From assembly GCF_024614185.1 (NCBI RefSeq), contig NZ_JAHTLF010000008.1, forward strand, positions 372,001 through 436,000: a stretch of DNA of 64,000 bases, read 5' to 3'. Position 1 is the stretch's first letter. Each line of letters opens with the position of its first letter. The DNA comes from Nocardioides carbamazepini. GTDB taxonomy: Bacteria; Actinomycetota; Actinomycetes; Propionibacteriales; Nocardioidaceae. The notes below the pieces were generated by a model, which was given only the letters and a program-made list of their open reading frames with translations, was not told where the DNA came from and did no database searches. Of this stretch, positions 17,682 through 26,272 are shown piece after piece. The position numbers and the translations under genes were made by a program.

Positions 17682-19721
17682 TCAGGAGAGGCCGTTGGCC
17701 TTCCGGATCACCTGGACGATGCCGCCCATGATCTCGGTCAGGCCGAAGTCCTTGGGCGTGTAGACGGCCGCCACGCCGAGCTCGACGAGCGCCTTGCCGT
17801 CGGACTCGGGGATGATGCCGCCAACGATGACCGGCACGTCGCCCATCCCGGCCGCCGCGAGGCCGTCGAGGACGGCGGGCACCAGCTCCATGTGGGAGCC
17901 GGAGAGGATCGACAGGCCGACGCAGTGGACGTCCTCGGCGACGGCGGCCGCGACGATCTGCTCCGGGGTGAGCCGGATGCCCTGGTAGATGACCTCGAAG
18001 CCCGCGTCCCGCGCACGCACGGCGACCTGCTCCGCGCCGTTCGAGTGGCCGTCGAGGCCGGGCTTGCCAACGAGCAGGCGTAGCCGCCCGCCGAGCTCCT
18101 CACCGGTGGTGCGCACGGCCTCGCGGACAGTGGTCAGCTCCGCTCCGGCCTCGGCGACGCCCACCGCACCCGCGACACCGGTCGGGGCGCGGAACTCGCC
18201 GAAGACCTCGCGCAAGGTGGCGGCCCACTCCCCGGTCGTCGCGCCCGCGCGCACGGCACGCAGGGTGGCGGCCATCAGGTTCTCGTCGGTCTTGGCCGTC
18301 TCGGCGAGAGCAGCGAGGGCAGCGGCCACCTCGGCGTCATCACGCTGCTCCTTCCACGCCTTCATCGACGCCAGCGCCGACGCCTCCGCCTCGGGATCGG
18401 CCGCCATGATCGCTTCGTCGAGGTTGGCGGTGAGCGGCGAGGGCTCGGTCGTCTCGTACTTGTTGACGCCGACGATGATCTCCTCGCCGGCCTCGATCCG
18501 GCCCCGGCGCGCGGCGTGCGCCGAGACCAGCTCCTGCTTCATGTACCCGGACTCGACCGCGGCGATCGCACCGCCCATCGCCTGGACCCGGTCCATCTCC
18601 GCCTTCGCGCCCGCGACCAGCTCGGCGACCTTGGCCTCGATCACGTGGCTGCCGTCGAAGATGTCCTCGTACTCGAGCAGGTCGGACTCGAAGGCGAGCA
18701 CCTGCTGCAGCCGCAGCGACCACTGCTGGTCCCACGGCCGCGGCAGGCCGAGCGCCTCGTTCCACGCGGGCAGCTGGAGTGCCCGGGCCCGGGCGTTCTT
18801 GCTGAGCGTCACACCGAGCATCTCGAGCACGATCCGCTGCACGTTGTTCTCGGGCTGCGCCTCGGTGAGGCCGAGGCTGTTGACCTGGACGCCGTAGCGG
18901 AAGCGGCGCATCTTCGCGTCCTGCACGCCGTACCGCTCCCGGGCGATCTCGTCCCACAGCTCGACGAAGGCGCGCATCTTGCACGTCTCCTCGATGAAGC
19001 GGACGCCGGCGTTGACGAAGAACGAGATCCGGCCGACGACCTTCTCGAAGTCCTCGTCGGAGACCTGCCCCGCGTTCTTGACCTGGTCGAGCACCGCGAT
19101 CGAGGTGCAGAGCGCATAGGCGATCTCCTGCACGGGCGTGGCGCCGGCCTCCTGCAGGTGGTAGCTGCAGATGTTGATCGGGTTCCACTTCGGGATCTGG
19201 TGGACCGTGTAGGCGATCATGTCGGCGATCAGCCGCAGGGAGTGCTCGGGCGGGAAGACGTAGGTCCCGCGCGAGAGGTATTCCTTGATGATGTCGTTCT
19301 GGGTGGTGCCCGCCAGGAGCTTGGCGACCTCCGCCGGCTCCATCTCGGGGTTCTGCTCCTCGGCGGCGACCTGGTACATCGCGAGCATCCACATCGCGAC
19401 CGCGTTGATCGTCATCGAGGTGTTCATGTCGGTGAGCGGGATCTGGTCGAAGAGCTTGCGCATCTCACCCAGGTGCGGCACCGGTACGCCGACCTTGCCC
19501 ACCTCGCCGCGGGACATGACCGAGTCCGGGTCGTAGCCGGTCTGCGTGGGCAGGTCGAAGGCCACCGACAGCCCGGTCTGCCCCTTGGCCAGGTTGGTGC
19601 GGTACAGCGCGTTGGACGCCTCCGCGGTCGAGTGACCGGCGTAGGTCCGCATCACCCAGGGACGGTCCTTGGCGTGCGATGCCTTCCCGGCGGAGCCGGC
19701 TGCGTCGGGCGAGGTGCTCAT
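17682..19721 (-). CDS. ecm: Ethylmalonyl-CoA mutase (B12-dependent)
   Basis: 679 residues, single-chain. The N-terminal (beta/alpha)8 acyl-CoA domain begins RPWVMRTYAGHSTAEASNALY, with LSVAFDLPTQTGYD, NTSMTINAVAMWMLA, GTTQNDIIKEYLSRGTYVFP and PKWNPINICSYHLQEAGAT; these match the ethylmalonyl-CoA mutase (MeaA) clade more closely than methylmalonyl-CoA mutase, e.g. the GQTGLSVAFDLPTQ stretch. The C-terminal B12 domain has KPGLDGHSNGAEQ with the cobalt-ligating His (about H559 in DxHxxG). It rearranges ethylmalonyl-CoA to methylsuccinyl-CoA. Start ATG 19721. Upstream sits a copy of the pathway operator; MeaB and a cobalamin adenosyltransferase are nearby. Confidence 0.92.
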   Translation of the reverse strand: MSTSPDAAGSAGKASHAKDRPWVMRTYAGHSTAEASNALYRTNLAKGQTGLSVAFDLPTQTGYDPDSVMSRGEVGKVGVPVPHLGEMRKLFDQIPLTDMNTSMTINAVAMWMLAMYQVAAEEQNPEMEPAEVAKLLAGTTQNDIIKEYLSRGTYVFPPEHSLRLIADMIAYTVHQIPKWNPINICSYHLQEAGATPVQEIAYALCTSIAVLDQVKNAGQVSDEDFEKVVGRISFFVNAGVRFIEETCKMRAFVELWDEIARERYGVQDAKMRRFRYGVQVNSLGLTEAQPENNVQRIVLEMLGVTLSKNARARALQLPAWNEALGLPRPWDQQWSLRLQQVLAFESDLLEYEDIFDGSHVIEAKVAELVAGAKAEMDRVQAMGGAIAAVESGYMKQELVSAHAARRGRIEAGEEIIVGVNKYETTEPSPLTANLDEAIMAADPEAEASALASMKAWKEQRDDAEVAAALAALAETAKTDENLMAATLRAVRAGATTGEWAATLREVFGEFRAPTGVAGAVGVAEAGAELTTVREAVRTTGEELGGRLRLLVGKPGLDGHSNGAEQVAVRARDAGFEVIYQGIRLTPEQIVAAAVAEDVHCVGLSILSGSHMELVPAVLDGLAAAGMGDVPVIVGGIIPESDGKALVELGVAAVYTPKDFGLTEIMGGIVQVIRKANGLS

Positions 19722-19744
19722 AGGCCGAAGCGTAGGCCGATCCC

Positions 19745-19757
19745 TACCGCGAGGTAA
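19745..19757. promoter_or_regulatory. Candidate operator TTACC-TCGC-GGTA upstream of ecm
   Basis: Reverse strand TTACCTCGCGGTA, 24 bases before the ecm ATG, keeps TACC-N4-GGTA and shares the half-sites seen upstream of ccr and the dehydrogenase. Confidence 0.55.
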
Positions 19758-19818
19758 CCGCCTGACGTGTGGGGTTGTCCACAACGCCGTCCCCGAGCCG
19801 GCGGCGTCGGGGAGGCGG

Positions 19819-20184
19819 TCAGGCGGGAATGGGCTCCCGCTCGAGCTCGATCAGCCGGATCAGCCGGGTCAGGTGCAGCATGCGGCGCACCGCGGGCTGG
19901 GCACCACGCAGCACGACGCGGACGCCGTAGCGCTGGGCCTGGCGGCTCGCGGCCGCGATCACCTTGAGCGCCGTGGCGTCGACCGAGTGCACCGCGCTGA
20001 TGTCGATCACGACCGGGCTGATCCGGTCGGTGCCGCACCTGCGGATGTGGTCGTGGACCGCCGCCCGCAGCTCGCCGGTCGACCGGACGTCGAGATCACC
20101 TGCCAGGATCAAGATGGGCTCGCCGAGGACATGCTCGACGCGGCTGTGCTCGTTGAACGGCCGAGTGGACTGCCGTGCTGCCAT
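19819..20184 (-). CDS. STAS-domain anti-sigma factor antagonist
   Basis: A 121-residue single STAS domain: ILILAGDLDVRSTGELRAAV, VVIDISAVHSVDATALKVI and VVLRGAQPAVRRMLHLTRL. Such proteins bind a kinase/anti-sigma factor when dephosphorylated and so free a sigma factor. The phospho-acceptor segment is SVDATAL rather than DSSGL, with Thr as the likely acceptor. No partner kinase or sigma gene is adjacent, so its target is elsewhere. It diverges from the cobalamin adenosyltransferase gene across 131 bases. Confidence 0.85.
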   Translation of the reverse strand: MAARQSTRPFNEHSRVEHVLGEPILILAGDLDVRSTGELRAAVHDHIRRCGTDRISPVVIDISAVHSVDATALKVIAAASRQAQRYGVRVVLRGAQPAVRRMLHLTRLIRLIELEREPIPA

Positions 20185-20315
20185 GGTTCCCCTCCCGAGA
20201 TCGATCCGGACAGACGCCCCACACGCCTGTTACCCACCATGACGCTCCGGCAGTCCGATCGGTTGCATCCCGGTCCGAAGTTTTTCGGCGGCCGCTCCGG
20301 ACTACGCTCCGAGTC

Positions 20316-20891
20316 ATGGTCAACCTCACCCGCATCTACACGCGCACCGGCGACGCCGGGCAGACCCGCCTGAGCGACATGAGCGTCACGACCAAGACCG
20401 ACCTGCGCCTGCAGGCCTACGCGGACGTCGACGAGGCCAACGCCCACATCGGCGTGGCCGTCGCGACCGGTGGGCTCGAGGACGACGTGGTGCAGGTGCT
20501 GTTCCGGGTGCAGAACGACCTCTTCGACGTGGGCGCCGACCTGTCCACGCCGGTGGTCGCCGAGCCGGAGTACCCGCCGCTGCGCGTCGAGCAGGACTAC
20601 GTGGACCGGCTGGAGGGCTGGTGCGACGCGTACAACGAGTCCCTCCCGAAGCTGCGCTCGTTCATCCTCAGCGGCGGCACGCCCGGCGCCGCTCAGCTCC
20701 ACGTGGCCCGCACCGTCGTACGACGGGCCGAGCGAGCGGCGTGGGCGGCGTACGAGGTGCACGGGGAGATCATGAACAAGGTCGCGATCACCTATCTCAA
20801 CCGGCTCTCCGACCTCGTGTTCATCCTCGCCCGGCATGCCAACCGCGCGCAGGGCGACGTGCTGTGGGTGCCGGGCGGCGAGCGGGACTAG
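20316..20891 (+). CDS. PduO-type ATP:cob(I)alamin adenosyltransferase
   Basis: 191 residues. The ATP site is in the N-terminal TRTGDAGQTRLSD, followed by LQAYADVDEANAHIG and the helical-bundle signature SFILSGGTPGAAQLHVARTVVRRAER with NRLSDLVFILAR. It attaches the 5'-deoxyadenosyl group to cob(I)alamin, making the cofactor used by ecm in this window. The start ATG 20316 is internal to a longer open frame and matches the family N-terminus. Its stop codon shares a base with the next gene's GTG, implying cotranscription with the lytic transglycosylase, an odd pairing functionally. Confidence 0.92.
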   Translation: MVNLTRIYTRTGDAGQTRLSDMSVTTKTDLRLQAYADVDEANAHIGVAVATGGLEDDVVQVLFRVQNDLFDVGADLSTPVVAEPEYPPLRVEQDYVDRLEGWCDAYNESLPKLRSFILSGGTPGAAQLHVARTVVRRAERAAWAAYEVHGEIMNKVAITYLNRLSDLVFILARHANRAQGDVLWVPGGERD

Positions 20892-21862
20892 TGGCCGCGC
20901 CGCGGCGCTCCGTGGCGCTGGTCGCCGCGACCGCGCTGCTGGCGGCCTGCGGCGGCGACCCGGCACCGCGGCCGCAGACCCGCACGCCCGCGCCTCCCGC
21001 GTCCGCCACTCCCCCGGCGCCGGCACCAACGACGGCACCGACGGACGCCGCACCCGCGACGCTCACCGCTCCCGCGCTCGCGGCCGACCCCGACGAACTG
21101 GCACGCCGCCTGATCGCCGCCGAGGACGCCCTTCGCGACCCGGACACCAACGAGGACGCGCTGGAGCAGGCGGCGTTCGAGACCCAGCTGCTCTACCGCC
21201 AGCTCGCGCGCCGCTCCGGCTGGCAGGACTCCGTGCTCGCGGCCGCCGGTCCCTACCGGGACCTGATGGCCGACCACGTCGAGGCCCGCAGCGAGCTGCG
21301 CGGCGTGCTCACCCGGCTGTCCGCCGAGGTGCCGGCCTGGCGGATCGTCGCCCCCGCTCCCGTCGACGAGCTCCGCGCCCACTACGACGAGGGTGAGCGG
21401 ACCTTCGGCGTGCCGTGGGAGGTACTGGCGGCGGTCAACCTGGTGGAGACCGGGTTCGGCAGGATCCGCGGCTTCTCCACCGCCGGCGCGCGGGGACCGA
21501 TGCAGTTCATCCCCGCGACCTGGGCCCAGTACGGCGAGGGTGACATCGACGACCCGCGCGACTCGATCCTGGCCGCTGCCCGCTACCTCGCGGCCAACGG
21601 CGGCGACCGCCCCGCGCGGCTCGACGGGGCGCTGCACGCCTACAACCGCCACACCGGCTACGTGCGTGGCGTGCGGGCCTACGCCCGGATCCTCGAGCGC
21701 GATCCCCGGGCCCTCGCCGGCCTGTACCGCTGGCAGATCCTCTACCTCTCCGAGCAGGGCGACCTCTGGCTCCCGCAGGGCTACCGTCGCCGCGCCCCGA
21801 TGCCCGTCACGGCGTACGTCGCCCGCCACCCGGACCGGCTGCTCGGCACCGCGACGGACTGA
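20891..21862 (+). CDS. Lipoprotein lytic murein transglycosylase
   Basis: 323 residues. A lipoprotein signal ends LLAACGG with C20 as the lipidation site; a Pro/Thr/Ala-rich tether (22-60) follows. The C-terminal SLT/MltB-like catalytic domain contains VLAAVNLVETGFGRI (catalytic Glu), AGARGPMQFIPATWAQYG and ALHAYNRHTGYV. The enzyme cleaves the glycan backbone of peptidoglycan with formation of 1,6-anhydro ends, outside the membrane. GTG 20891 overlaps the previous stop by one base. The domain order and the MQFIPATW motif are complete, so it should be active. Confidence 0.88.
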   Translation: MAAPRRSVALVAATALLAACGGDPAPRPQTRTPAPPASATPPAPAPTTAPTDAAPATLTAPALAADPDELARRLIAAEDALRDPDTNEDALEQAAFETQLLYRQLARRSGWQDSVLAAAGPYRDLMADHVEARSELRGVLTRLSAEVPAWRIVAPAPVDELRAHYDEGERTFGVPWEVLAAVNLVETGFGRIRGFSTAGARGPMQFIPATWAQYGEGDIDDPRDSILAAARYLAANGGDRPARLDGALHAYNRHTGYVRGVRAYARILERDPRALAGLYRWQILYLSEQGDLWLPQGYRRRAPMPVTAYVARHPDRLLGTATD

Positions 21863-21896
21863 AACCCGGTTGCCGCGCCGACGCCCGCCCCCGAGC

Positions 21897-22439
21897 ATGG
21901 TGCCGGTGGACGTGACCTTCACGAAGCTGGCCGGCCGGTATGAGATCGCCGTACGCCGCACCGCGGGTGCCGAGCTCGCCCCGCGCAACGGTCCGGGGCA
22001 CAGCGACGCCGTACCCCACGACGTCGCGCACCTGCTCGTCGAGACCGAGGAGGGCATCCGCGGCGGGGTCTACGGGCGGCTCGCCGCGGCGGACGGCGAC
22101 GACGGCCTGTTCTGGCCGGTCGACCCGGCGGCGCGGCGGGCATCGCTGAAGAATCGCCGGGCGCCGACACCGGACGAGTCGGCCGACATGGCCCGCTCGG
22201 AGCGGCTCGCGTCGCTCACCGTGGCGCTGTGGGAGGTCGCGCGCGGTCGGCGCCGGCCGGACCCGGCGTGGCCCGGCCGCCCCGAGGACAGCGGGGTCGA
22301 CGCGGGCCTGCTCGAGCGGCTGTTCGCCAGGTACGACGACTTCGCGGCCCGGTGGGCGGGCCTGCCGGCAGGTGGATCCGTCACGATCGCGTGGCCCTTC
22401 CCCGAGGGCAGCGGGAAGCGGCGGCGGGCCGGGCGCTGA
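21897..22439 (+). CDS. Conserved protein of unknown function
   Basis: A 180-residue soluble protein: VTFTKLAGRYEIAVRR near the start, PHDVAHLLVETEEGIRGGVYGRL, DGLFWPVDP and MARSERLASL in the second half, ending in a basic GKRRRAGR tail. I have a general impression of similar proteins in other bacteria but cannot name a family or function. Start could be ATG 21897 or the next codon GTG 21900; there is no clear ribosome site. It stands between the transglycosylase (34 bases upstream) and the SNF2 gene (57 bases downstream), all in one direction. Confidence 0.7.
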   Translation: MVPVDVTFTKLAGRYEIAVRRTAGAELAPRNGPGHSDAVPHDVAHLLVETEEGIRGGVYGRLAAADGDDGLFWPVDPAARRASLKNRRAPTPDESADMARSERLASLTVALWEVARGRRRPDPAWPGRPEDSGVDAGLLERLFARYDDFAARWAGLPAGGSVTIAWPFPEGSGKRRRAGR

Positions 22440-22496
22440 CCGGACCTGTGGATGGATGTCCGCGCCGTCGGACCCGCGTGCCACGATGAGCGGACC

Positions 22497-25400
22497 GTGA
22501 ACATCCTTGCCGAGCTGACCGACGACTTCCTGGCGCGTCACTTCGACGCCCAGACGTTGGACCGCGCCCGCGGCATCGTGGCCGAGGGCGGTGTGCGCCG
22601 ACCGGAGATCGGGATGCTGTCGGCGGCGTCCGTGACGGCGACCGCCGAGGTCGTCGGCAGCCGCCCGGCGCCCTACCAGGTCCAGATCCATGCGGAGGCG
22701 CCCAGCGCCGGCTACACCGGCTGGGTGTTCACGGTGTGCACCTGTCCGGTGCGCTCGGTGTGCAAGCACGGCGCGGCCCTCGCGCTGACCCTGCGCCAGA
22801 CCTTCACGCAGCCGGCGGGCGAGTCGGCCTGGCGGCGCTCGCTCGAGCGGCTCGTCGGCGAGCTCGAGCGCCAGCAGCCGCTGGTGCACGAGGAGGTGCC
22901 GCTGGCGCTGGAGTTCTCGCTCGACCAGGGACGCGGCGGCTATCGCACCGCCGGACCCACCCTGCGGGTGCGTCCACTGCGCCGCGGCAAGAGCAAGCCC
23001 TGGATCAAGACCGGCGCCGAGTGGAACGACGTGGCCGGCAACTCCCGCGGGTTCGTGGCGCGTCAGGCCGACGCCCTCGCCGCCCTCCACACCCAGTGGG
23101 CCGGTCACCGCGGCTACTACTCGGCCGGTGTCGCGCCGGCGCTCGACGAGTTCGGCGACCAGGTCGTCCGCGCGCTGCGCAACGCCCGCGACGCCGGGGT
23201 GGAGCTGCTCGCCGCGCGACCCCTGCGGTCCGTCGCGATCGCCGACGAGGCGGCCGAGGTGGTCGCCGAGCTCGGCGACGTCGACGGTGGCACGACCATG
23301 CGCGCCGCGGTCACGCTCGGCGAGCGGACCTGGCGCGGCGAGTCCGTGGTGCTGGTGGGCTCGCCCGCCTCCGTGGTCGGCCTGCTCGATGAGACCGGGC
23401 ACCTCGTCGTCGCCGCCACGACGGCGGCGGTGCCGCCCGCGCTGCGCCACCTCGTCGACGGGCCGCCGATCCTGGTCCCGCCGTCCGACCTCGCCGACTT
23501 CCGCGAGACGCTGCCCGGGCTGATGCGGCTGGTGCCGGTGCGCGCCGCCGACTCGGCCGTCGAGCTGCCCGCGCCGCTGACACCGACGCTGGTGCTGACC
23601 GTGTCGTGGCACACCGCCACGAAGGCCGGCCTCACCTGGCACTGGCAGTACGGCGACGCTCCCGACCGGAGCTGCCCGCTGACCAGCCGCGACACCCTCG
23701 GCGGCGTCCGGGACCGCGCGCTGGAGCAGGCCCTGCTGTCCCTCGTCCCCGCGGCGCTGCTGCAGGTCTCGACCGTCACCGACGGCGACGCGCTCACTCT
23801 CGCCATCCACGACCTGCCCCACCTGCGCGAGATCGAAGGCATCCAGGTGGTCGAGGAGGAGCGTCCCGACTTCCGCGAGGCCGACGTGGCGCCCGAGATC
23901 CGCTTCGACCTCGTCGAGCCGGAGGCCGGCGCCACCGACTGGCTCGACCTCGCGGTCACCGTCACCGTCGACAGCGAGCAGATCCCCCTGCCCGACGTGC
24001 TCGCCGCCCTCACCCTCGACCTGGAGTTCCTGGTCCTGCCCAGCGGCCTCTATGTCACGACCGACCGGCCCGAGTTCGACCGGCTGCGCGAGGTCGTCAC
24101 CGCCGCCGCCGAGCTCCGCGAGCGCGACGGCGACCGGATCGGGATCGGCCACCACGATCTCGGGCTGTGGGCCCAGCTCGCCGAGACCGGGCTCGTGGAC
24201 GCCCAGGTCGCGGAGTGGGTCGAGCGCGCGCAGGCGCTGCGCGACCTCACCGACATCCCCCAGCCCGAGCCCCGCGACCTCGCCACGGCACTGCGCAGCT
24301 ACCAGCGCGAGGGCTTCTGGTGGCTGGCGTTCCTGTGGCAGCACGGCCTCGGCGGGGTGCTCGCCGACGACATGGGCCTCGGCAAGACCCTGCAGGTCCT
24401 CGCCCTGTTCACCCACGCGCGCGGCGAGCGGCCCGACGACCCGCCCTTCCTCGTGGTCGCCCCCACCAGCGTCGTCACAGCCTGGGCCACCGAGGCCGCC
24501 CGGCACGCACCCGGACTGCGCGTCGCAGTCGCCTCGCGTCGTACCGACGACGTGGCGGCGCTGGCGCGCGACCACGACGTGGTCGTCACCACCTACACAC
24601 TGATCCGGCTGGCCCATGAGGCGTACGCCGCCGTCGGCTGGTCCGGGCTCGTGCTCGACGAGGCGCAGCAGGCCAAGAACCACCACAGCAAGACCTATCA
24701 GGCGGTCCGGAGCGTGGCGGCGCCGTTCAAGCTGGCCGTGACCGGCACCCCGTTCGAGAACCGACTGATGGAGCTGTGGTCGCTGCTCTCGATCACCGTG
24801 CCCGGCCTCTACCCGTGGCCGCGCGCCTTCAACGAGAAGGTGGTCCGGCCGGTCGAGCGCGATGCCGACCAGGTCGTCCTCGACCGGTTCCGGGCCCGGA
24901 TCAAGCCGTTCCTGCTGCGGCGGACCAAGGAGCTCGTCGCCGACGACCTCCCGCCGAAGCAGGAGCAGGTGCTCCAGCTCGATCTCGGGCCGGCACACCG
25001 CAAGATCTACGACACCCACCTGGCCAAGGAGCGCCAGCGGATCCTGGGCCTGGTCGAGGACTTCGACCGCAACCGGGTGGCGATCTTCAGCGCGCTGACC
25101 AAGCTGCGCCAGCTCGCCCTCGACCCGGCCCTCGTCGACGACGAGCACGAGACGGTCGGCTCGGCCAAGCTCGACCTCCTCGTCGAGCACCTCCGCGAGA
25201 TCACCGCCGAGGGCCACCGGGCCCTGGTGTTCAGCCAGTTCACCTCCTTCCTCACCCGGGTCCGCTCGCGCCTCGACGACGCCGGCATCACGACGACCTA
25301 TCTCGACGGGGCCACCCGCGACCGGGGCGGCGTGATCGAGAGGTTCCGCTCCGGTGGGGCGCCCGTCTTCCTGATCTCGCTCAAGGCCGGCGGCACCGGC

Positions 25401-25667
25401 CTCACCCTCACCGAGGCCGACTACGTGTTCGTGCTCGACCCGTGGTGGAACCCCGCCGCCGAGGCGCAGGCCGTCGACCGCGCGCACCGGATCGGGCAGA
25501 CCCGCCATGTCCACGTCTATCGGCTGGTCGCGACCGACACCATCGAGGAGAAGGTGATGGAGCTCAAGGCCCGCAAGGCCGAGCTGTTCGCCCAGGTCAT
25601 CGACGGTGACGGCGCGATGAGCACCTCCATCGGAGCCGCAGACATCCGCGGGCTGTTCGAAGACTGA
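22497..25667 (+). CDS. SWIM zinc-finger SNF2/Rad54-family DNA translocase
   Basis: 1056 residues. A SWIM finger occurs early (C81, C83, C89, H91 in CTCPVRSVCKHG). A long central region of unknown fold (about 110-590) follows, then the SNF2 ATPase: RSYQREGFWWLAFLWQHG, Walker A DDMGLGKTLQ (about 622-632), VVTTYTLIR, DEAQQAKN (about 720), TGTPFENRLMELWSLL, and in the second RecA lobe LVFSQFTSFLTR, SLKAGGTGLTLTEADYVF and DRAHRIGQT (about 996). It should translocate on dsDNA and remodel protein-DNA complexes. The GTG at 22497 is chosen because homology begins directly after it. No methylase or nuclease neighbours suggest a restriction role. Confidence 0.9.
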   Translation: MNILAELTDDFLARHFDAQTLDRARGIVAEGGVRRPEIGMLSAASVTATAEVVGSRPAPYQVQIHAEAPSAGYTGWVFTVCTCPVRSVCKHGAALALTLRQTFTQPAGESAWRRSLERLVGELERQQPLVHEEVPLALEFSLDQGRGGYRTAGPTLRVRPLRRGKSKPWIKTGAEWNDVAGNSRGFVARQADALAALHTQWAGHRGYYSAGVAPALDEFGDQVVRALRNARDAGVELLAARPLRSVAIADEAAEVVAELGDVDGGTTMRAAVTLGERTWRGESVVLVGSPASVVGLLDETGHLVVAATTAAVPPALRHLVDGPPILVPPSDLADFRETLPGLMRLVPVRAADSAVELPAPLTPTLVLTVSWHTATKAGLTWHWQYGDAPDRSCPLTSRDTLGGVRDRALEQALLSLVPAALLQVSTVTDGDALTLAIHDLPHLREIEGIQVVEEERPDFREADVAPEIRFDLVEPEAGATDWLDLAVTVTVDSEQIPLPDVLAALTLDLEFLVLPSGLYVTTDRPEFDRLREVVTAAAELRERDGDRIGIGHHDLGLWAQLAETGLVDAQVAEWVERAQALRDLTDIPQPEPRDLATALRSYQREGFWWLAFLWQHGLGGVLADDMGLGKTLQVLALFTHARGERPDDPPFLVVAPTSVVTAWATEAARHAPGLRVAVASRRTDDVAALARDHDVVVTTYTLIRLAHEAYAAVGWSGLVLDEAQQAKNHHSKTYQAVRSVAAPFKLAVTGTPFENRLMELWSLLSITVPGLYPWPRAFNEKVVRPVERDADQVVLDRFRARIKPFLLRRTKELVADDLPPKQEQVLQLDLGPAHRKIYDTHLAKERQRILGLVEDFDRNRVAIFSALTKLRQLALDPALVDDEHETVGSAKLDLLVEHLREITAEGHRALVFSQFTSFLTRVRSRLDDAGITTTYLDGATRDRGGVIERFRSGGAPVFLISLKAGGTGLTLTEADYVFVLDPWWNPAAEAQAVDRAHRIGQTRHVHVYRLVATDTIEEKVMELKARKAELFAQVIDGDGAMSTSIGAADIRGLFED

Positions 25668-25689
25668 CGCGCCCGTTGGCGCTGGCCCA

Positions 25690-25900
25690 CGCCCACTCGG
25701 CTGCTGAGTCGAGGTGCAGTCGTGGGTCCATGACCTCGTGAAGGAACCGACCGACGGCCAGCCTCTCGCCTGCCCTTGGCGGTACAGGACGTGACGTGGT
25801 CGCTTTGCTCGGTCGTTTCGGGTTCGACCCACGCTGTACCTCAGGTGCCAGCTCAGAACGTCGGTTCCGAGTTCCGGGCGGTTCTTGAGCAGCGCGCTGT
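25690..25900 (-). pseudogene. Remnant of a RelE/ParE-type toxin
   Basis: On the reverse strand, different frames read NRPELGTDV, then PRHVLYRQ, then AGERLAVGRFLHEVMDPRLHLD. In that order they resemble the second half of a ParE/RelE toxin (vgrHvlyR... LaVgRvLHe.MDp.rHl). There is no single open frame and no N-terminal half, so the gene is truncated and frameshifted. It lies directly downstream of the antitoxin remnant. Confidence 0.5.
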
Positions 25901-25924
25901 CCCGGCTTCGGGCTGGGCAGCGCG

Positions 25925-26148
25925 GCGCCCGATGTCCGCGACAAGATTGTCGAGGTCGGCGTCCGAGACCTCGACGTAGCGGCCCTGGGCGAGATCGTCG
26001 AAGCCCTTGTGGACCTCCGCGCGGAGCGTGGTCAGCCTGGCGGCGTGTTCGCCCGTGCCCTCGAGGCTGTCCAACAGCGCGTATGCCAGGTGCTCGCGCT
26101 CGACGATGACAGCTCCATCGCGGCGCGGATGACCTCGGCAGACGTCAT
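25925..26148 (-). pseudogene. Frameshifted ParD-like antitoxin
   Basis: From ATG 26148 the reverse strand reads MTSAEVIRAAMELSSS; near 26103 the frame shifts to EREHLAYALLDSLEG and continues as RLTTLRAEVHKGFDDLAQGRYVEVSDADLDNLVADIGRRAA. The joined sequence looks like an antitoxin of the addiction-module/ParD type. A two-base surplus (or one-base loss) breaks it. Together with the toxin remnant it is a decayed toxin-antitoxin pair. Confidence 0.55.
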
Positions 26149-26272
26149 GGTGCACGTCTAACGCCGCTGCCGCCGGACAGCAGGCCTCACGCACAGGGTG
26201 TGCTTGCTGCTCTCGATCTGCGCCAACCTTGCTCCAAGCTTCTCCAACCCGTGGAGCAAGCACTCCTCCCCT

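Noticed and set aside
21807..25832. 1341-codon open frame antisense to the transglycosylase, hypothetical and SNF2 genes
   Set aside because: The sense-strand SNF2 frame has complete helicase motifs; the antisense translation is Gly/Arg/Asp/His-rich shadow sequence typical of high-GC codon bias.
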